Below, one piece after another: positions 41,770 to 51,721 of a stretch of DNA of 64,000 bases (position 1 is the stretch's first letter; each line of letters begins with the position of its first letter). The DNA is taken from NCBI RefSeq assembly GCF_014837155.1, contig NZ_JACYHA010000018.1:17767-81766 (forward strand), in the 5' to 3' direction. The translations under genes were made by a program, and so were the position numbers. Source of the DNA: Litchfieldia stipae (GTDB lineage: Bacteria > Bacillota > Bacilli > Bacillales > Bacillaceae_L). Below the pieces are notes generated by a model. It was not told where the DNA came from. It did no database searches and saw nothing but the letters and a program-made list of their open reading frames with translations.

Positions 41770-42942
41770 CTAATTCTCACCAAATGCCTCAGGAATCATG
41801 GTGAAGCCCTCAATGACGGTGTCTTCTTCAACTTCAATCATTAGATATCTCTTGCCACTGAACTGAACTTGCTTCACATATCTTAGATCTGGTGGGCTTA
41901 TTGAGATGTTTGCTATTTTGGTACTAATTTTGATCGATTTTGATGAGAATTTTGGGACCACGCTTGCTGCTTTAATCTCATATTTGTCATCATCAATGAT
42001 TTTTTGAAAGGCGGATTCTACCTTTTCTTGATTAACATCTTCAATTCCACTCATCTTTAATACACGTTCAACATCCTTTGTAGCTAATGTTGGTTGTTCT
42101 TCCTCTTCATTCTCTACGATCATCCGGTGAATTTCTTCATACACATTGGTGAGAGTAGAGGTATTTAACTGATCACCTGTCACGTCCTTAATAATTTCCT
42201 CAAAAACGATTTTATCATCCATCGCGGTCATTGTTTCTTCGCCATTAAGTACATCCTCAATGAATTGGTGATCAGGCTCGTGGACTTTCCCAGCAGAATA
42301 GAGAATGTGGTTCACGTCAGCTGCATGATCGGAGAAGCAAGGGAAAAGAAATCCGCCAATCGGAGCATTAAGGTTAATAATAGGATCTACCACGAAATTA
42401 TATTTGAACTCTCGTTGAACATAGTCAAATAGCAACTCTTTTTTTGGTTCCTGCGTGTTATTTATACTACATAGTATAAAGGGGTGTGAGTAGACGGTAT
42501 CACGTTCACTTTGCTCAGCCTCTTCATTTCTACGCTTTGTTGGCTTTAAATATTCTGCTTTAATAAATGTCACAACTATATCTTTTTCGTACTGTCGATT
42601 CAACAGCATTTTTTCAACAATCTTCAGCATTTGCTCGATCCAATCATCAATCTCACTAGTAAGTAAGCCTTGATGCAGTATAAGCTGACTGTTATTTTCA
42701 ACATCACGTTGAAACTTCAATTCGAACAGCTTCTCATCTAATTGACCTGCAAGTAATTTCTTGAAATTCGTCATAAATAGCTCTTGTTGATCTTGATCTA
42801 GCATTTCGAAAGGCTGACTTTGGTGATGATAGATCTCACTTGTTTCCTTCATAATGTATACGTTAAAGATGTCGGAGATTTTTAGTAAATCATTATTTAT
42901 TTTGAATTGTTTTCGAATGTGTGCGATGTCTTTTTTGTTCAC
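41770..42942 (-). CDS. DUF4317 family protein
   Basis: The 390-residue product has the length and pattern of DUF4317: N-K-K-D-I-A-H-I-R-K-Q-F-K near the start, a long helical N-terminal half, a central G-G-F-L-F-P-C-F-S-D-H-A-A-D near 205, and a C-terminal beta domain (K-F-S-S-K-S-I-K-I-S-T). It has no membrane segment and no known activity. It is monocistronic. Confidence 0.85.
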   Translation of the reverse strand: MNKKDIAHIRKQFKINNDLLKISDIFNVYIMKETSEIYHHQSQPFEMLDQDQQELFMTNFKKLLAGQLDEKLFELKFQRDVENNSQLILHQGLLTSEIDDWIEQMLKIVEKMLLNRQYEKDIVVTFIKAEYLKPTKRRNEEAEQSERDTVYSHPFILCSINNTQEPKKELLFDYVQREFKYNFVVDPIINLNAPIGGFLFPCFSDHAADVNHILYSAGKVHEPDHQFIEDVLNGEETMTAMDDKIVFEEIIKDVTGDQLNTSTLTNVYEEIHRMIVENEEEEQPTLATKDVERVLKMSGIEDVNQEKVESAFQKIIDDDKYEIKAASVVPKFSSKSIKISTKIANISISPPDLRYVKQVQFSGKRYLMIEVEEDTVIEGFTMIPEAFGEN

Positions 42943-42995
42943 GATTTCCTACACTCCTAAATTTCCCGAATTTGCCTCCTTTATTTTAACATAGA

Positions 42996-43032
42996 TAAAA
43001 AAAGAACCCTACTCATGAAACGAGTAAGGTTT
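42996..43032 (-). terminator. Terminator of the BCCT transporter gene
   Basis: On the minus strand, AACCTTACTC pairs with GAGTAGGGTT, followed by seven T. Confidence 0.85.
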
Positions 43033-43037
43033 GAAAC

Positions 43038-44552
43038 TTAAGCTTTTTTCTCTTTTCTTTTTGGCTTGAAATAAAGGCCAAGCTCTTTCTTCTCTTTGGT
43101 TAAAGAACGGTAAAGAGAAAGCATCATGAATAGTATAATGAATGAAAAAGGAAAAGCAGCGATGACTAATGCATTCTGGAGTCCTTGTAATCCACCACTA
43201 TATAGTAAGATTAATGCAACTGTGGACTGAGCAATTCCCCATGTTAGCTTAACGTTATTTGGCGGTGTTAATGAACCATAAGTCGTTTGCATTCCAAGCA
43301 CAAACGTTGCAGAATCAGCAGACGTGATAAAAAATGTACTAACTAACAAAATAGCTATAATCGATAAGATGATTGAACCAGGCATATGATTGAAAATAGC
43401 AAATAAAACTTCCTCTGTTGCAAATTGAGTTAAATCAATTCCGGATTTTTGTGTTTCAATCGCCGAGGTTCCAAATGTAGCGAACCATAAAAAACTGACA
43501 AGCGTAGGTAACAATAGGACGCCAATCATAAATTCACGAATCGTTCTACCGCGTGAAACACGGGCAATAAATATCCCAACAAAAGGTGACCACGAAATCC
43601 ACCATGCCCAGTAGAAAATCGTCCAACCGTTGATCCATGAGCGATGATCTTCATTTAGTGGAGCGATTCGGAAGCTCATGTTGATAATGTTTTGTATGTA
43701 CCCACCGAGTGAATCTGTGAACATATCTAAAATGAGAATCGTAGGACCTATAAAGAACATTAATGCAAATAGAATAATCGCTAATACCATATTCGTATTA
43801 CTTAAATATTTGATCCCTTTACCCAATCCTGTTGAAGCAGAGATCATAAATAAAACTGTCACTATAGCAATGATGATAAATTGAACCAAGAAATTATTAG
43901 GAATTCCAATTAAATATGATAAGCCACCATTAATTTGTGCAGCCCCAAAGCCTAAAGTTGTAGCAACCCCAACTACTGTCGCAAATACGGCTAAGACATC
44001 AACTACCGTACCTAGTGGACCTTCCATGCTTTTTCCAAATACAGGCTTAAGTGTCGCAGAAATTAAACCAGGTTCATCTTTTCTGAACTTATAGTAGGCA
44101 AGCGCTAATGCAACGATTGCATAGATTGCCCATGCATGGATTCCCCAGTGGAAAAAGGTATATCTCATGGCTTCCTTATTAGCTGCTGTTGATCCACCTT
44201 CAGCTAATGGTGGTGCTAAAAAGTGTGAAAGTGGTTCTGCAGCTCCCCAGAACACAAGCCCGATACCCATACCTGCACTAAAGAGCATCGCAAACCATGA
44301 AGCCTTCGTAAATTCAGGCTCCTCATCTGGTTTTCCTAGTTTAATTAAGCCAACGGGGCTAAATATAAGAAAGATACAAAAAATCAAGATAATGGTAACT
44401 AAAATGAGATAATACCAACCGAATGTTGAAGTAATAAAGGCCTGTATATTATCAGTAATTCCTTCAAATCTGTTTGGTGTAATGAATCCAAAAGCAACTG
44501 CAACAAAAACAATTGCAAGTGTAATCCAAAACACATTTGATATTTTTTTCAC
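43038..44552 (-). CDS. BCCT family betaine/carnitine/choline transporter
   Basis: GTG start with AGAGGGGG upstream. The 504-residue product has the twelve-helix BCCT fold and its signatures: [16 protein letters not shown] near 95 and [15 protein letters not shown] near 313, whose Trp/Tyr residues form the substrate cage. Glycine after G-M-G-I-G favours sodium-coupled betaine uptake (OpuD-like). It adds to the ATP-driven opuA system at 27181. It is monocistronic. Confidence 0.93.
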   Translation of the reverse strand: MKKISNVFWITLAIVFVAVAFGFITPNRFEGITDNIQAFITSTFGWYYLILVTIILIFCIFLIFSPVGLIKLGKPDEEPEFTKASWFAMLFSAGMGIGLVFWGAAEPLSHFLAPPLAEGGSTAANKEAMRYTFFHWGIHAWAIYAIVALALAYYKFRKDEPGLISATLKPVFGKSMEGPLGTVVDVLAVFATVVGVATTLGFGAAQINGGLSYLIGIPNNFLVQFIIIAIVTVLFMISASTGLGKGIKYLSNTNMVLAIILFALMFFIGPTILILDMFTDSLGGYIQNIINMSFRIAPLNEDHRSWINGWTIFYWAWWISWSPFVGIFIARVSRGRTIREFMIGVLLLPTLVSFLWFATFGTSAIETQKSGIDLTQFATEEVLFAIFNHMPGSIILSIIAILLVSTFFITSADSATFVLGMQTTYGSLTPPNNVKLTWGIAQSTVALILLYSGGLQGLQNALVIAAFPFSFIILFMMLSLYRSLTKEKKELGLYFKPKRKEKKA

Positions 44553-44761
44553 TACTCAAGTCCCCCTCTGTAATAGACTTAACATTATATTTCACTGGTA
44601 TATATTTGTAAAGAAAGACGGTCTATTAGGCTTCCTTAATACTAACCATATTCACTTCCAAATGTGTAAAAAGAGAGATTAAGTCCATTTAATATGATAT
44701 GGATTTCATTTGTTAATTATCCCAAAATACTTTTTTGCTTTTTAATGGCTCAAAGCAAATA

Positions 44762-44786
44762 GGTTAAGGATCGCGTGTCCTTAACC
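44762..44786 (-). terminator. Terminator overlapping the end of the lysR-type gene
   Basis: GGTTAAGGA/TCCTTAACC perfect stem with a 7-base loop. The stem overlaps the stop codon of the minus-strand gene. The tail is T-rich (TATTTGCTTT). Confidence 0.7.
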
Positions 44787-45689
44787 AATATGGAATTCAT
44801 AATCAATGTGAATTTTTTTTATGAGAAAATCAACAAAGTCTTTTAATGCTCCGTCTATTTTTGTCTCTTTTAGAAAAATTAATTGAAACGGTCGACTCAT
44901 TTGTGGGAGTTCAGTAATTTTGACGATATTTAATTGCTTGAAGGTTAATTCTTCTTCAATTGAAAATCTAGGTAGGATGCCAATTCCCATTTCTTTTTTG
45001 ACCATTTGTTTAACAAGCTCAATATTGTCTGCTTCTAATACAACATTTGGCTTAACATTAACACTATTAAAAGCGTTGCTAATGAGAGTCCAATCTAGTG
45101 AACCACGATTGAAAAGAATGAGGTTTTCCTTTGCTACTTCTTTGACTGTGACGCTTTCTTTTGCTGCAAACGGATGGTTAGGATAAATGACGAGCACCAT
45201 TTCATCATCAAATAAATGTATTCGTTCAATTAATGGGTGGCTTACGGAGCGCGAAATGCCTATGGTTACTTGATGATTCAATACCATATCAAGAACATTA
45301 TGTGAATGTCCTGTATGGACCACAAGCTTTACGTTAGGATATTCTTTATGGAAATCTTTAATCAAAGTGGGTAAGACGTAATTTGTGACGGTTAAGACGG
45401 ATGAAATTTTCAGATCAATTTCAGTACTGTTTTTATTTTGCTGAATAGCAAGAATGCCATCCTGCATGTTTTGTAGAACGGTTTTGGCAAAGGGGAGAAA
45501 GGTTTCGCCTTCCTTCGTTAAAATCACGTTTTTTCCATTACGGTTAAATAATTGGTAGCCAATTTCATTTTCTAATGTTTTAATACGCGCACTTACAGAG
45601 GGTTGCGAAATAAAGAGTATTTCGCCTGCTTTGCTGAAATTACCTGTCAAAGAAACATAAATAAATGCCTCGATTTGCTCTATATTCAT
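44781..45689 (-). CDS. LysR family regulator divergent from ald
   Basis: ATG follows AAGGGG. The 302-residue product has an N-terminal LysR helix-turn-helix (F-I-Y-V-S-L-T-G-N-F-S-K-A-G-E-I-L-F-I-S-Q-P-S-V-S-A-R-I) and a two-lobed substrate-binding domain. It is divergent from ald with 125 bp between, so it most likely activates the ald/dat operon in response to an amino acid. The binding-domain sequence is closest to CysL/YwfK-type regulators by eye. Confidence 0.9.
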   Translation of the reverse strand: MNIEQIEAFIYVSLTGNFSKAGEILFISQPSVSARIKTLENEIGYQLFNRNGKNVILTKEGETFLPFAKTVLQNMQDGILAIQQNKNSTEIDLKISSVLTVTNYVLPTLIKDFHKEYPNVKLVVHTGHSHNVLDMVLNHQVTIGISRSVSHPLIERIHLFDDEMVLVIYPNHPFAAKESVTVKEVAKENLILFNRGSLDWTLISNAFNSVNVKPNVVLEADNIELVKQMVKKEMGIGILPRFSIEEELTFKQLNIVKITELPQMSRPFQLIFLKETKIDGALKDFVDFLIKKIHIDYEFHIG

Positions 45690-45814
45690 AGAAAAACCCC
45701 TTAGTATTAATAATTTGGATAGGTAACATAGAAAAGTTTGATTGGAATAAATCTTAACAATGAATTAACTTTATATTTAAAATATATCAAATTATTTGAT
45801 TGGAGAGAAGATAG

Positions 45815-46945
45815 ATGAAGATTGGAATTCCAAAAGAGATAAAGAATAACGAGAATCGTGTCGCATTGACTCCTGCTGGAGCAGATACGCTCATTAGAAA
45901 TGGTCATTCCATTTTAATAGAAACTACTGCGGGAATAGGGAGCGGGTTTAGTGATGATGAGTATGCTAAAGTTGGCTGTGATATTGTCTTAAGCGCTGAA
46001 GAGGTTTGGAATCAATCGAATCTTATTATGAAAGTGAAGGAACCAATTTCAGAAGAATATCAATATTTTAGAGAAAATCTCATATTATTTACATATCTCC
46101 ATTTAGCTGCGGAGAAGGAATTAACAGAGGCTTTGTTGAATAGTGGTATTACAGCTATTGCATATGAGACTATTCAATTACAAAATGGTTCATTGCCTTT
46201 ATTAACGCCAATGAGTGAGGTTGCAGGAAGAATGGCCCCACAAATTGGTGCTCAGTTTCTAGAGAAATCTAGAGGCGGAAAAGGGATGCTTCTAGCCGGA
46301 GTCCCAGGTGTAGCACGAGGGAAAGTGACAATCATCGGAGGAGGCGTAGTTGGTACAAACGCTGCCAAAATGGCGATTGGTCTTGGAGCGGAGGTAACCA
46401 TTCTGGATTTAAATCCAGAACGTTTACGTCAATTAGACGATTTGTTTGGAAATCAGGTGCAAACAATGATGTCAAATCCGTTGAACATTGCAAGTGCTGT
46501 TGAGCAATCTGATTTAGTGATTGGTGGAGTATTAATCCCTGGTGCAAAGGCTCCACGGCTAGTAACAGAGGAAATGATAAGAAGAATGAGTCCCGGCTCA
46601 GTCATCGTCGATGTTGCTATTGATCAAGGTGGAATCTTTGAAACGATTGACCGAATGACGACGCATGACAATCCAACGTATATTAAGCACGATATCGTTC
46701 ACTATGCAGTAGCGAATATGCCTGGTGCAGTACCAAGAACATCGACTATTGCATTAACGAACTCTACGGTTGCTTATGCTTTAATGTTGGCGAATTCTCC
46801 AGAAGAAGCGATCAAAAACAATGCTCCATTAGCTAGTGGGGTAAATGTAATGAAAGGTCAGTTATTAAATAAAGCAGTGGCAGAATCCCTTGGTCTTGAA
46901 TATAAGCCATTGGAAGACTTAGATAAAAATGTAGTTAATGCATAA
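45815..46945 (+). CDS. ald: L-alanine dehydrogenase
   Basis: ATG follows TTGGAGAG. The 376-residue product has the family length. Motifs: [10 protein letters not shown] near the start (substrate-binding Arg), K-V-K-E-P near 75, H-L-A near 95 (catalytic His), and the NAD-binding G-G-G-V-V-G-T-N-A near 175. It converts L-alanine to pyruvate and ammonia with NAD, for growth on alanine and in sporulating cells. It is followed by a D-amino acid transaminase gene 14 bp later. Confidence 0.96.
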   Translation: MKIGIPKEIKNNENRVALTPAGADTLIRNGHSILIETTAGIGSGFSDDEYAKVGCDIVLSAEEVWNQSNLIMKVKEPISEEYQYFRENLILFTYLHLAAEKELTEALLNSGITAIAYETIQLQNGSLPLLTPMSEVAGRMAPQIGAQFLEKSRGGKGMLLAGVPGVARGKVTIIGGGVVGTNAAKMAIGLGAEVTILDLNPERLRQLDDLFGNQVQTMMSNPLNIASAVEQSDLVIGGVLIPGAKAPRLVTEEMIRRMSPGSVIVDVAIDQGGIFETIDRMTTHDNPTYIKHDIVHYAVANMPGAVPRTSTIALTNSTVAYALMLANSPEEAIKNNAPLASGVNVMKGQLLNKAVAESLGLEYKPLEDLDKNVVNA

Positions 46946-46958
46946 AAGAGGTGATTTG

Positions 46959-47789
46959 ATGAGTATCGGATTTTTTAATGGTGAATTTATTGATATCGAC
47001 AAAGCTGTCATTCCAATTGATGAGCGAGGTCATCAATTTGGTGATGGTGTTTATGAAGTGGTGAAGGTGTATAATGCTAAGCCTTTTCTAATTGATGCGC
47101 ATTTAGAACGATTTGAAAAGAGCGCTTCTAATATTTCAATTAAGCTACCTTATTCCCTTGATGAGCTTAAAAAGCTAATTCTAGAAGTGATTGAACGATC
47201 AGGAATAAAAGATGCAGAGGTTTATTTTCAAGTAACAAGAGGTATTGCCCCAAGAAATCATTTGTTTCCAAACGTAGAACCTTCCTTTACTTTAACGGTG
47301 AAGCCTGCAAGAAAGGTTCCAGAGCAAAGCTATGAGCATGGAGTTCAAACGGTGATTGCTGAAGACGACCGTTGGGCAAAATGCCACATTAAATCGTTGA
47401 ATTTGTTACCGAATATTTTAGCGAAGCAAAATGCTGTTGAGGCAGGGAGTTTCGAAGCCATCTTTGAAAAGGACGGATTCATTGCCGAAGGAACGAGTAG
47501 TAATGTGTTTGTTGTAAAGGATAAAGTGCTTTACACAACTCCTCTAACAAGTAATATCCTTCCGGGGATTACAAGAGCAGCTGTATTGCAAATTGCTAGA
47601 GAAAAAGGGATTGAAGTGAAGGAGGAAAAGTTCACGAAAGACTTTTTGCTAAATGCAGATGAAGCATTCATTACAAGTACATCCGTTGAGCTGCTGCCTA
47701 TTCGTTCTGTTGATGGTCATTTAATTGGTGATGGTGCACCAGGCGCCATTACTAAGGCTTTGCACCAGTCCTTTAAGGCAATGTGTTAG
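46959..47789 (+). CDS. dat: D-amino acid aminotransferase
   Basis: ATG 46959 follows AGAGGTG. The 276-residue product has the Bacillus D-amino acid transaminase pattern: G-F-F-N-G-E-F near the start, G-H-Q-F-G-D-G-V-Y-E near 28, R-G-x-x-P-R near 98 and the PLP lysine at K145 in H-I-K-S-L-N-L. It exchanges amino groups between D-amino acids and 2-oxo acids. Beside ald it lets the cell use both alanine enantiomers, or balance D-Ala and D-Glu pools for the cell wall. Confidence 0.94.
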   Translation: MSIGFFNGEFIDIDKAVIPIDERGHQFGDGVYEVVKVYNAKPFLIDAHLERFEKSASNISIKLPYSLDELKKLILEVIERSGIKDAEVYFQVTRGIAPRNHLFPNVEPSFTLTVKPARKVPEQSYEHGVQTVIAEDDRWAKCHIKSLNLLPNILAKQNAVEAGSFEAIFEKDGFIAEGTSSNVFVVKDKVLYTTPLTSNILPGITRAAVLQIAREKGIEVKEEKFTKDFLLNADEAFITSTSVELLPIRSVDGHLIGDGAPGAITKALHQSFKAMC

Positions 47790-47836
47790 TCCATCCAAGT
47801 ACTGCCAAGGCTATTTAGAAAAAGGGGGAGAGGTTT

Positions 47837-48538
47837 GTGACAAAACCTATAATAGGGATCACTTCTCATGTGGAGTTAGATTATAAACATAGTCTTTCAA
47901 ATGATTATGTTGAAGCAGTCATACAAGCTGGTGGGATACCTGTCATTTTACCTATTGGCATTGATTCAGATGTAGCGGTGTTACTCGAAAAGATTGATGG
48001 GCTTATTGTCACTGGTGGAGGGGATATTGATCCTATGCTGTTTGGTGAAGAGCCACATCCAAAATTAGGAATGATCTCACCAGGCAGAGATAGCTTTGAA
48101 ATTGCCATCATTGAACAAGCCCTTGCTGCTAATAAGCCTATATTAGCTATTTGTCGAGGAATCCAAATTCTTAATATCACTGTAGGTGGAGATATGTACC
48201 AGGACATCTACAGCCAAATGGAAGAACCACTATTACAACATAGTCAAAAGGCCACACGTACTCATCTTGCACATAAAGTAAGTGTGACTGAAGGGAGTTT
48301 ACTAGAAGATATAGCTGGTCAATCTACATTTAATGTTAATACATATCACCATCAAGCTGTAAGGAATGTACCCAAGCCACTAATAGTTTCTGGACGGGCG
48401 TCAGACGGGATTATTGAAGCGATTGAAAGTACAGAGCATACCTTCGTTTTAGGATTACAATGGCATCCAGAGCCTCTTGCGGTAAGTGGAAATAAAATAG
48501 CGATTCAAATATTCGATAGATTTATCAAAAGTTGTTAA
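47837..48538 (+). CDS. Class I glutamine-amidotransferase-like hydrolase (PuuD/Gln amidase type)
   Basis: GTG follows GGGGGAGAGG. The 233-residue product has the gamma-glutamyl hydrolase fold: T-G-G-G-D-I-D-P near 57, the nucleophile Cys106 in I-C-R-G-I-Q, and H-P-E near 216. PuuD cleaves gamma-glutamyl-GABA. In this peptide-catabolic operon (ald, dat, dipeptidase, peptide importer), a role on gamma-glutamyl bonds of wall peptides fits better, but that is inference. Confidence 0.85.
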   Translation: MTKPIIGITSHVELDYKHSLSNDYVEAVIQAGGIPVILPIGIDSDVAVLLEKIDGLIVTGGGDIDPMLFGEEPHPKLGMISPGRDSFEIAIIEQALAANKPILAICRGIQILNITVGGDMYQDIYSQMEEPLLQHSQKATRTHLAHKVSVTEGSLLEDIAGQSTFNVNTYHHQAVRNVPKPLIVSGRASDGIIEAIESTEHTFVLGLQWHPEPLAVSGNKIAIQIFDRFIKSC

Positions 48539-48551
48539 AGGGGGAAGGGAT

Positions 48552-49481
48552 ATGAAGATAATCGACTTACACTGTGATGCTTTACTAAAGCTGTACGAAG
48601 CCAAAGGTAATCTTAGTTACACAGATTCAGAGGAATTGGACACGAATTTCAATCGTCTCAAAAAAGGTGAAATTATGGTCCAATGTTATGCGGTGTTTAT
48701 CTATCCGGAAATGAAATCTGATGAGAAGTTTCAAATAGCATTGGATCAAATTGATTATTTTTATAACGAAGTACTAGCCAAAAATCCCGATATGAAACAC
48801 ATCAAGGATTGGGAGGATTTCTCTCGTTTACAAGAAGGCGAAATTGGGGCGATGCTTACATTAGAAGGAGTTGATGCCATAGGGAATGACTTTCAAAAGC
48901 TTAGAATCTTGTATCAATTAGGTGTCCGTTCTATTGGGTTAACATGGAATAATGCCAATTTAGCAGCAGATGGAGCAGGAGAACCAAGGGGTGCTGGGTT
49001 GACAACCTTTGGGAAAGAAATCGTTCAATTTAATAACGAACACCGTATATTAACGGATGTGTCACATCTTTGTGAAAGAGCGTTTTGGGATGTGATTGAG
49101 TTAGCAGATTATCCAATTGCTAGTCACTCTAATGCAAGAGCAATTTGCGACCATCGTAGAAATTTATATGATGATCAAGCAAAGGCAATGTTTGCAAAAG
49201 GTGGAAGGATCCATGTTGTATATTGCCCTCAGTTTATAACAGCGGATGGAAATGCAACGATTTCAGATTTGATAAAGCATATTGATCATTTCTGTAGTTT
49301 AGGTGGAATCAAGCAAATTGGTTTAGGTTCAGACTTTGATGGAATCACAACCAAGGTAAAGGGACTTGAGGACTCATCGACGTATCAAAATCTAATAAAT
49401 GAACTATTAAAACGATACACTGAAGATGAGGTAAAAGGTTTTGCTTATCAAAACTTTTTGAATTATCTTCCGAAAAATTAA
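48552..49481 (+). CDS. Membrane dipeptidase family (M19) peptidase
   Basis: ATG follows AAAGGGGG. The 309-residue product has the M19 metal centre: H7 and D9 in L-H-C-D, E near 111 in T-L-E-G-V-D, H in S-H-S-N-A near 184, and S-D-F-D-G near 262. M19 enzymes hydrolyse dipeptides, often with a D-residue at the C-terminus. It has no signal peptide, so it acts on imported peptides. It precedes the convergent DUF3899 gene and then the opp genes. Confidence 0.9.
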   Translation: MKIIDLHCDALLKLYEAKGNLSYTDSEELDTNFNRLKKGEIMVQCYAVFIYPEMKSDEKFQIALDQIDYFYNEVLAKNPDMKHIKDWEDFSRLQEGEIGAMLTLEGVDAIGNDFQKLRILYQLGVRSIGLTWNNANLAADGAGEPRGAGLTTFGKEIVQFNNEHRILTDVSHLCERAFWDVIELADYPIASHSNARAICDHRRNLYDDQAKAMFAKGGRIHVVYCPQFITADGNATISDLIKHIDHFCSLGGIKQIGLGSDFDGITTKVKGLEDSSTYQNLINELLKRYTEDEVKGFAYQNFLNYLPKN

Positions 49482-49837
49482 TTTATTAGAATGATAGATA
49501 GTAATAAACTGACAGCACAATATCCGAAGCCGAATAATAGAATCATTTTAGAAGAAGTGAAATAAGTTCGAAAGTGACTTCTATTCTTCGGGTCTTTCCT
49601 TTCGCTTTCTTGTATAACCTGTTCTTTTCTACTAATCGAATGGAAGAATACCTTACAACTATGCAAAAAAGAAGTGAAAAAACCTCCAGAAATGATAGTC
49701 ATCACAGATCCAATCATTAAAAGGGATAAGCCTATTAAAAACAAAAAATCAGCCCAATTTAGTAAAGATTTATCGAAAAAAATGAATCCGATATAGGAAA
49801 ATAGTAAGGAAATTAGCCAAAGTAATAACTTGTACAA
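49478..49837 (-). CDS. DUF3899 family membrane protein
   Basis: I choose TTG 49837 (AAGGAG 9 bases upstream); ATG 49855 has no site. The 119-residue product has three hydrophobic segments (about 3-20, 27-50 and 95-117) around a basic cytoplasmic loop, the DUF3899 layout. The function is unknown. It overlaps the dipeptidase gene by 4 bases, tail to tail. Confidence 0.75.
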   Translation of the reverse strand: MYKLLLWLISLLFSYIGFIFFDKSLLNWADFLFLIGLSLLMIGSVMTIISGGFFTSFLHSCKVFFHSISRKEQVIQESERKDPKNRSHFRTYFTSSKMILLFGFGYCAVSLLLSIILIN

Positions 49838-49884
49838 GGTGGACAGCTCCTTCATAAATTAAAATTTTAGAAAATTATAATTTG

Positions 49885-49914
49885 TTTGAAAATGTAAGAT
49901 TGATAAGCTATAAT
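49885..49914 (+). promoter_or_regulatory. Promoter of the oligopeptide transporter
   Basis: TTGAAA (49885-49890), an 18-bp spacer and TATAAT (49909-49914), 30 bp before the binding-protein gene. Confidence 0.7.
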
Positions 49915-49944
49915 GTTATATAAATTGACATAAGGGGGAACATT

Positions 49945-51609
49945 ATGAAAAATAGAAAAATTCTACCATTTATTCTTTTTGTTTTAATGTTATCTACGAT
50001 TCTAGCAGGCTGTAATTTTAATTCGGCAAATGAACCAGACACTGACACAGAAACGGAAACTCCGGGCGAGCAAACGGAGACTCCTGGTGACAGTAAACAA
50101 GTCTTGAATATTAGTGCAGGTGCTGATATTCCAACACTTGACTCAACTCAAGCGCATGACTTTGTTGCATTTGATGTGTTGAATAATACGACAGAGGGTC
50201 TATATCGTCAAGACCAAAATCATCAACCAGAACTAGCGCTTGCTGAGAAACATGATGTAAGCGACGATGGTATTGTACATACATTTACCATTCGTGATGC
50301 TGTTTGGAGTAATGGTGAAGCAGTGACTGCACATGATTTTGAATTTGCTTGGAAGCGAGTTTTCGAAACAGCTGGTCCTTATAGTTTTATCTTTGTAACA
50401 GCTAACTTAAAGAATGCTGAAGCAATTATGAATGAAGAAGCTGAAGCTGCTGATTTAGGGGTTAAAGCAATTGATGATAAGACATTAGAGGTTACTCTTG
50501 AGGCTCCAAACCCTCTATTAGAAACTCTATTAACATTTGCTACGTTCCTTCCACAAAACCAGAAGTTCGTAGAAGAGCAAGGAGATCAATATGCTTTAGA
50601 GGCTGAAAATATTCTAGCAAACGGACCATTTAAATTAGTAGAGTGGAAGCAAGAACAAAGTTGGAAATTAGAGAAGAACCCAGAATATTGGGATGCAGCT
50701 TCTGTTAAATTAGACGAAGTAAATGTATATGTTGTGAAAGATCCGGCAACAGGTGCAAACCTGTTTGAAAGCAATACCATTGACCGTGTAACATTATCAA
50801 CTTCGTTAGTTGATCAATACAGTGGCAGTGAAGAATTGCAAATTAATAAACAAGCAGGGATTGTGTTCTTACGTTTCAATCATAATCACCCAGTCTTAAG
50901 TAATGAAAATGTACGTAGAGCTGTAGGAATGGCTATTGATCGCGCAGGATTAACAGACGTTATCTTGAAGGATGGATCAACTCCATTGTACGGTGTCGTT
51001 CCAGAAGGGTTCTACTACTCACCAGACGGTAAAGATTATCGTGAGTTAAATGGTGACATTAATACAGGTACCATCGAAGAAGCTCAAGCGCTGTTTGAAC
51101 AGGGGCTAAGCGAAGCGGGTGTTGAAGATTTAACAGTATCTATTAATATTGCAGATTCTGAGGAAATGAAGAAGACTGCTGAATATTTACAAGCACAGCT
51201 TCAAGATAATTTACCTGGATTTACTTTAGAACTAAAGGCAGTTCCATTCGCACAACGTCTAGAAATTGAAAAAGCAGTAGATTATGATCTTTCGTTATCT
51301 ACATGGGGACCAGACTATAGTGACCCAATGACATATTTAGATATGTGGTTAAAAGGTGGATCTGCAAACCGAATGGATTATCATAATCCTGATTTAGATG
51401 CACTTGTAAATGAAGCAAGAGCAGAAACAGATAAAGATGCACGCTTTGAGATGCTACTTGGAATTGAAAAGATTTTACTAGAGGAAGATGCTGCAATTGT
51501 TCCGTTATATCAAAGCGGTGAAGCAGTCCTACAACGCAGTAAGATCAAGGGTCTTGTTCAACATCCGAGTGGTGCTGACTTAACGTACAAATGGGTAACA
51601 ATTGAATAA
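49945..51609 (+). CDS. Oligopeptide ABC transporter substrate-binding lipoprotein (OppA type)
   Basis: ATG follows AAGGGGG. The 554-residue product has a lipoprotein signal ending L-A-G-C (Cys near 23), a Thr/Glu-rich linker (E-T-E-T-P-G repeats) and an SBP_bac_5 domain (L-A-E-K-H-D-V-S near 90, N-G-P-F-K-L-V-E-W near 225 and W-x-P-D-Y-x-D-P near 450). It binds peptides outside the membrane for the OppBCDF transporter. The linker resembles a flexible spacer. A terminator at 51632 follows, so the lipoprotein is probably made in excess over the membrane parts. Confidence 0.93.
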   Translation: MKNRKILPFILFVLMLSTILAGCNFNSANEPDTDTETETPGEQTETPGDSKQVLNISAGADIPTLDSTQAHDFVAFDVLNNTTEGLYRQDQNHQPELALAEKHDVSDDGIVHTFTIRDAVWSNGEAVTAHDFEFAWKRVFETAGPYSFIFVTANLKNAEAIMNEEAEAADLGVKAIDDKTLEVTLEAPNPLLETLLTFATFLPQNQKFVEEQGDQYALEAENILANGPFKLVEWKQEQSWKLEKNPEYWDAASVKLDEVNVYVVKDPATGANLFESNTIDRVTLSTSLVDQYSGSEELQINKQAGIVFLRFNHNHPVLSNENVRRAVGMAIDRAGLTDVILKDGSTPLYGVVPEGFYYSPDGKDYRELNGDINTGTIEEAQALFEQGLSEAGVEDLTVSINIADSEEMKKTAEYLQAQLQDNLPGFTLELKAVPFAQRLEIEKAVDYDLSLSTWGPDYSDPMTYLDMWLKGGSANRMDYHNPDLDALVNEARAETDKDARFEMLLGIEKILLEEDAAIVPLYQSGEAVLQRSKIKGLVQHPSGADLTYKWVTIE

Positions 51610-51631
51610 ACATCTTGTTTAGAGCAGGGTA

Positions 51632-51670
51632 AGGGTAGGATGTATCTTATGGTGCATCCTATCCTTTTTT
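51632..51670 (+). terminator. Partial terminator between oppA-type gene and permeases
   Basis: AGGGTAGGATG pairs with CATCCTATCCT (one G:U), followed by six T. Readthrough would give the usual binding-protein excess. Confidence 0.8.
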
Positions 51671-51721
51671 AGAAAGAGAAGAGGACAGTTTGTTATATGT
51701 TAACTAAAAAGGGGTGTTCAT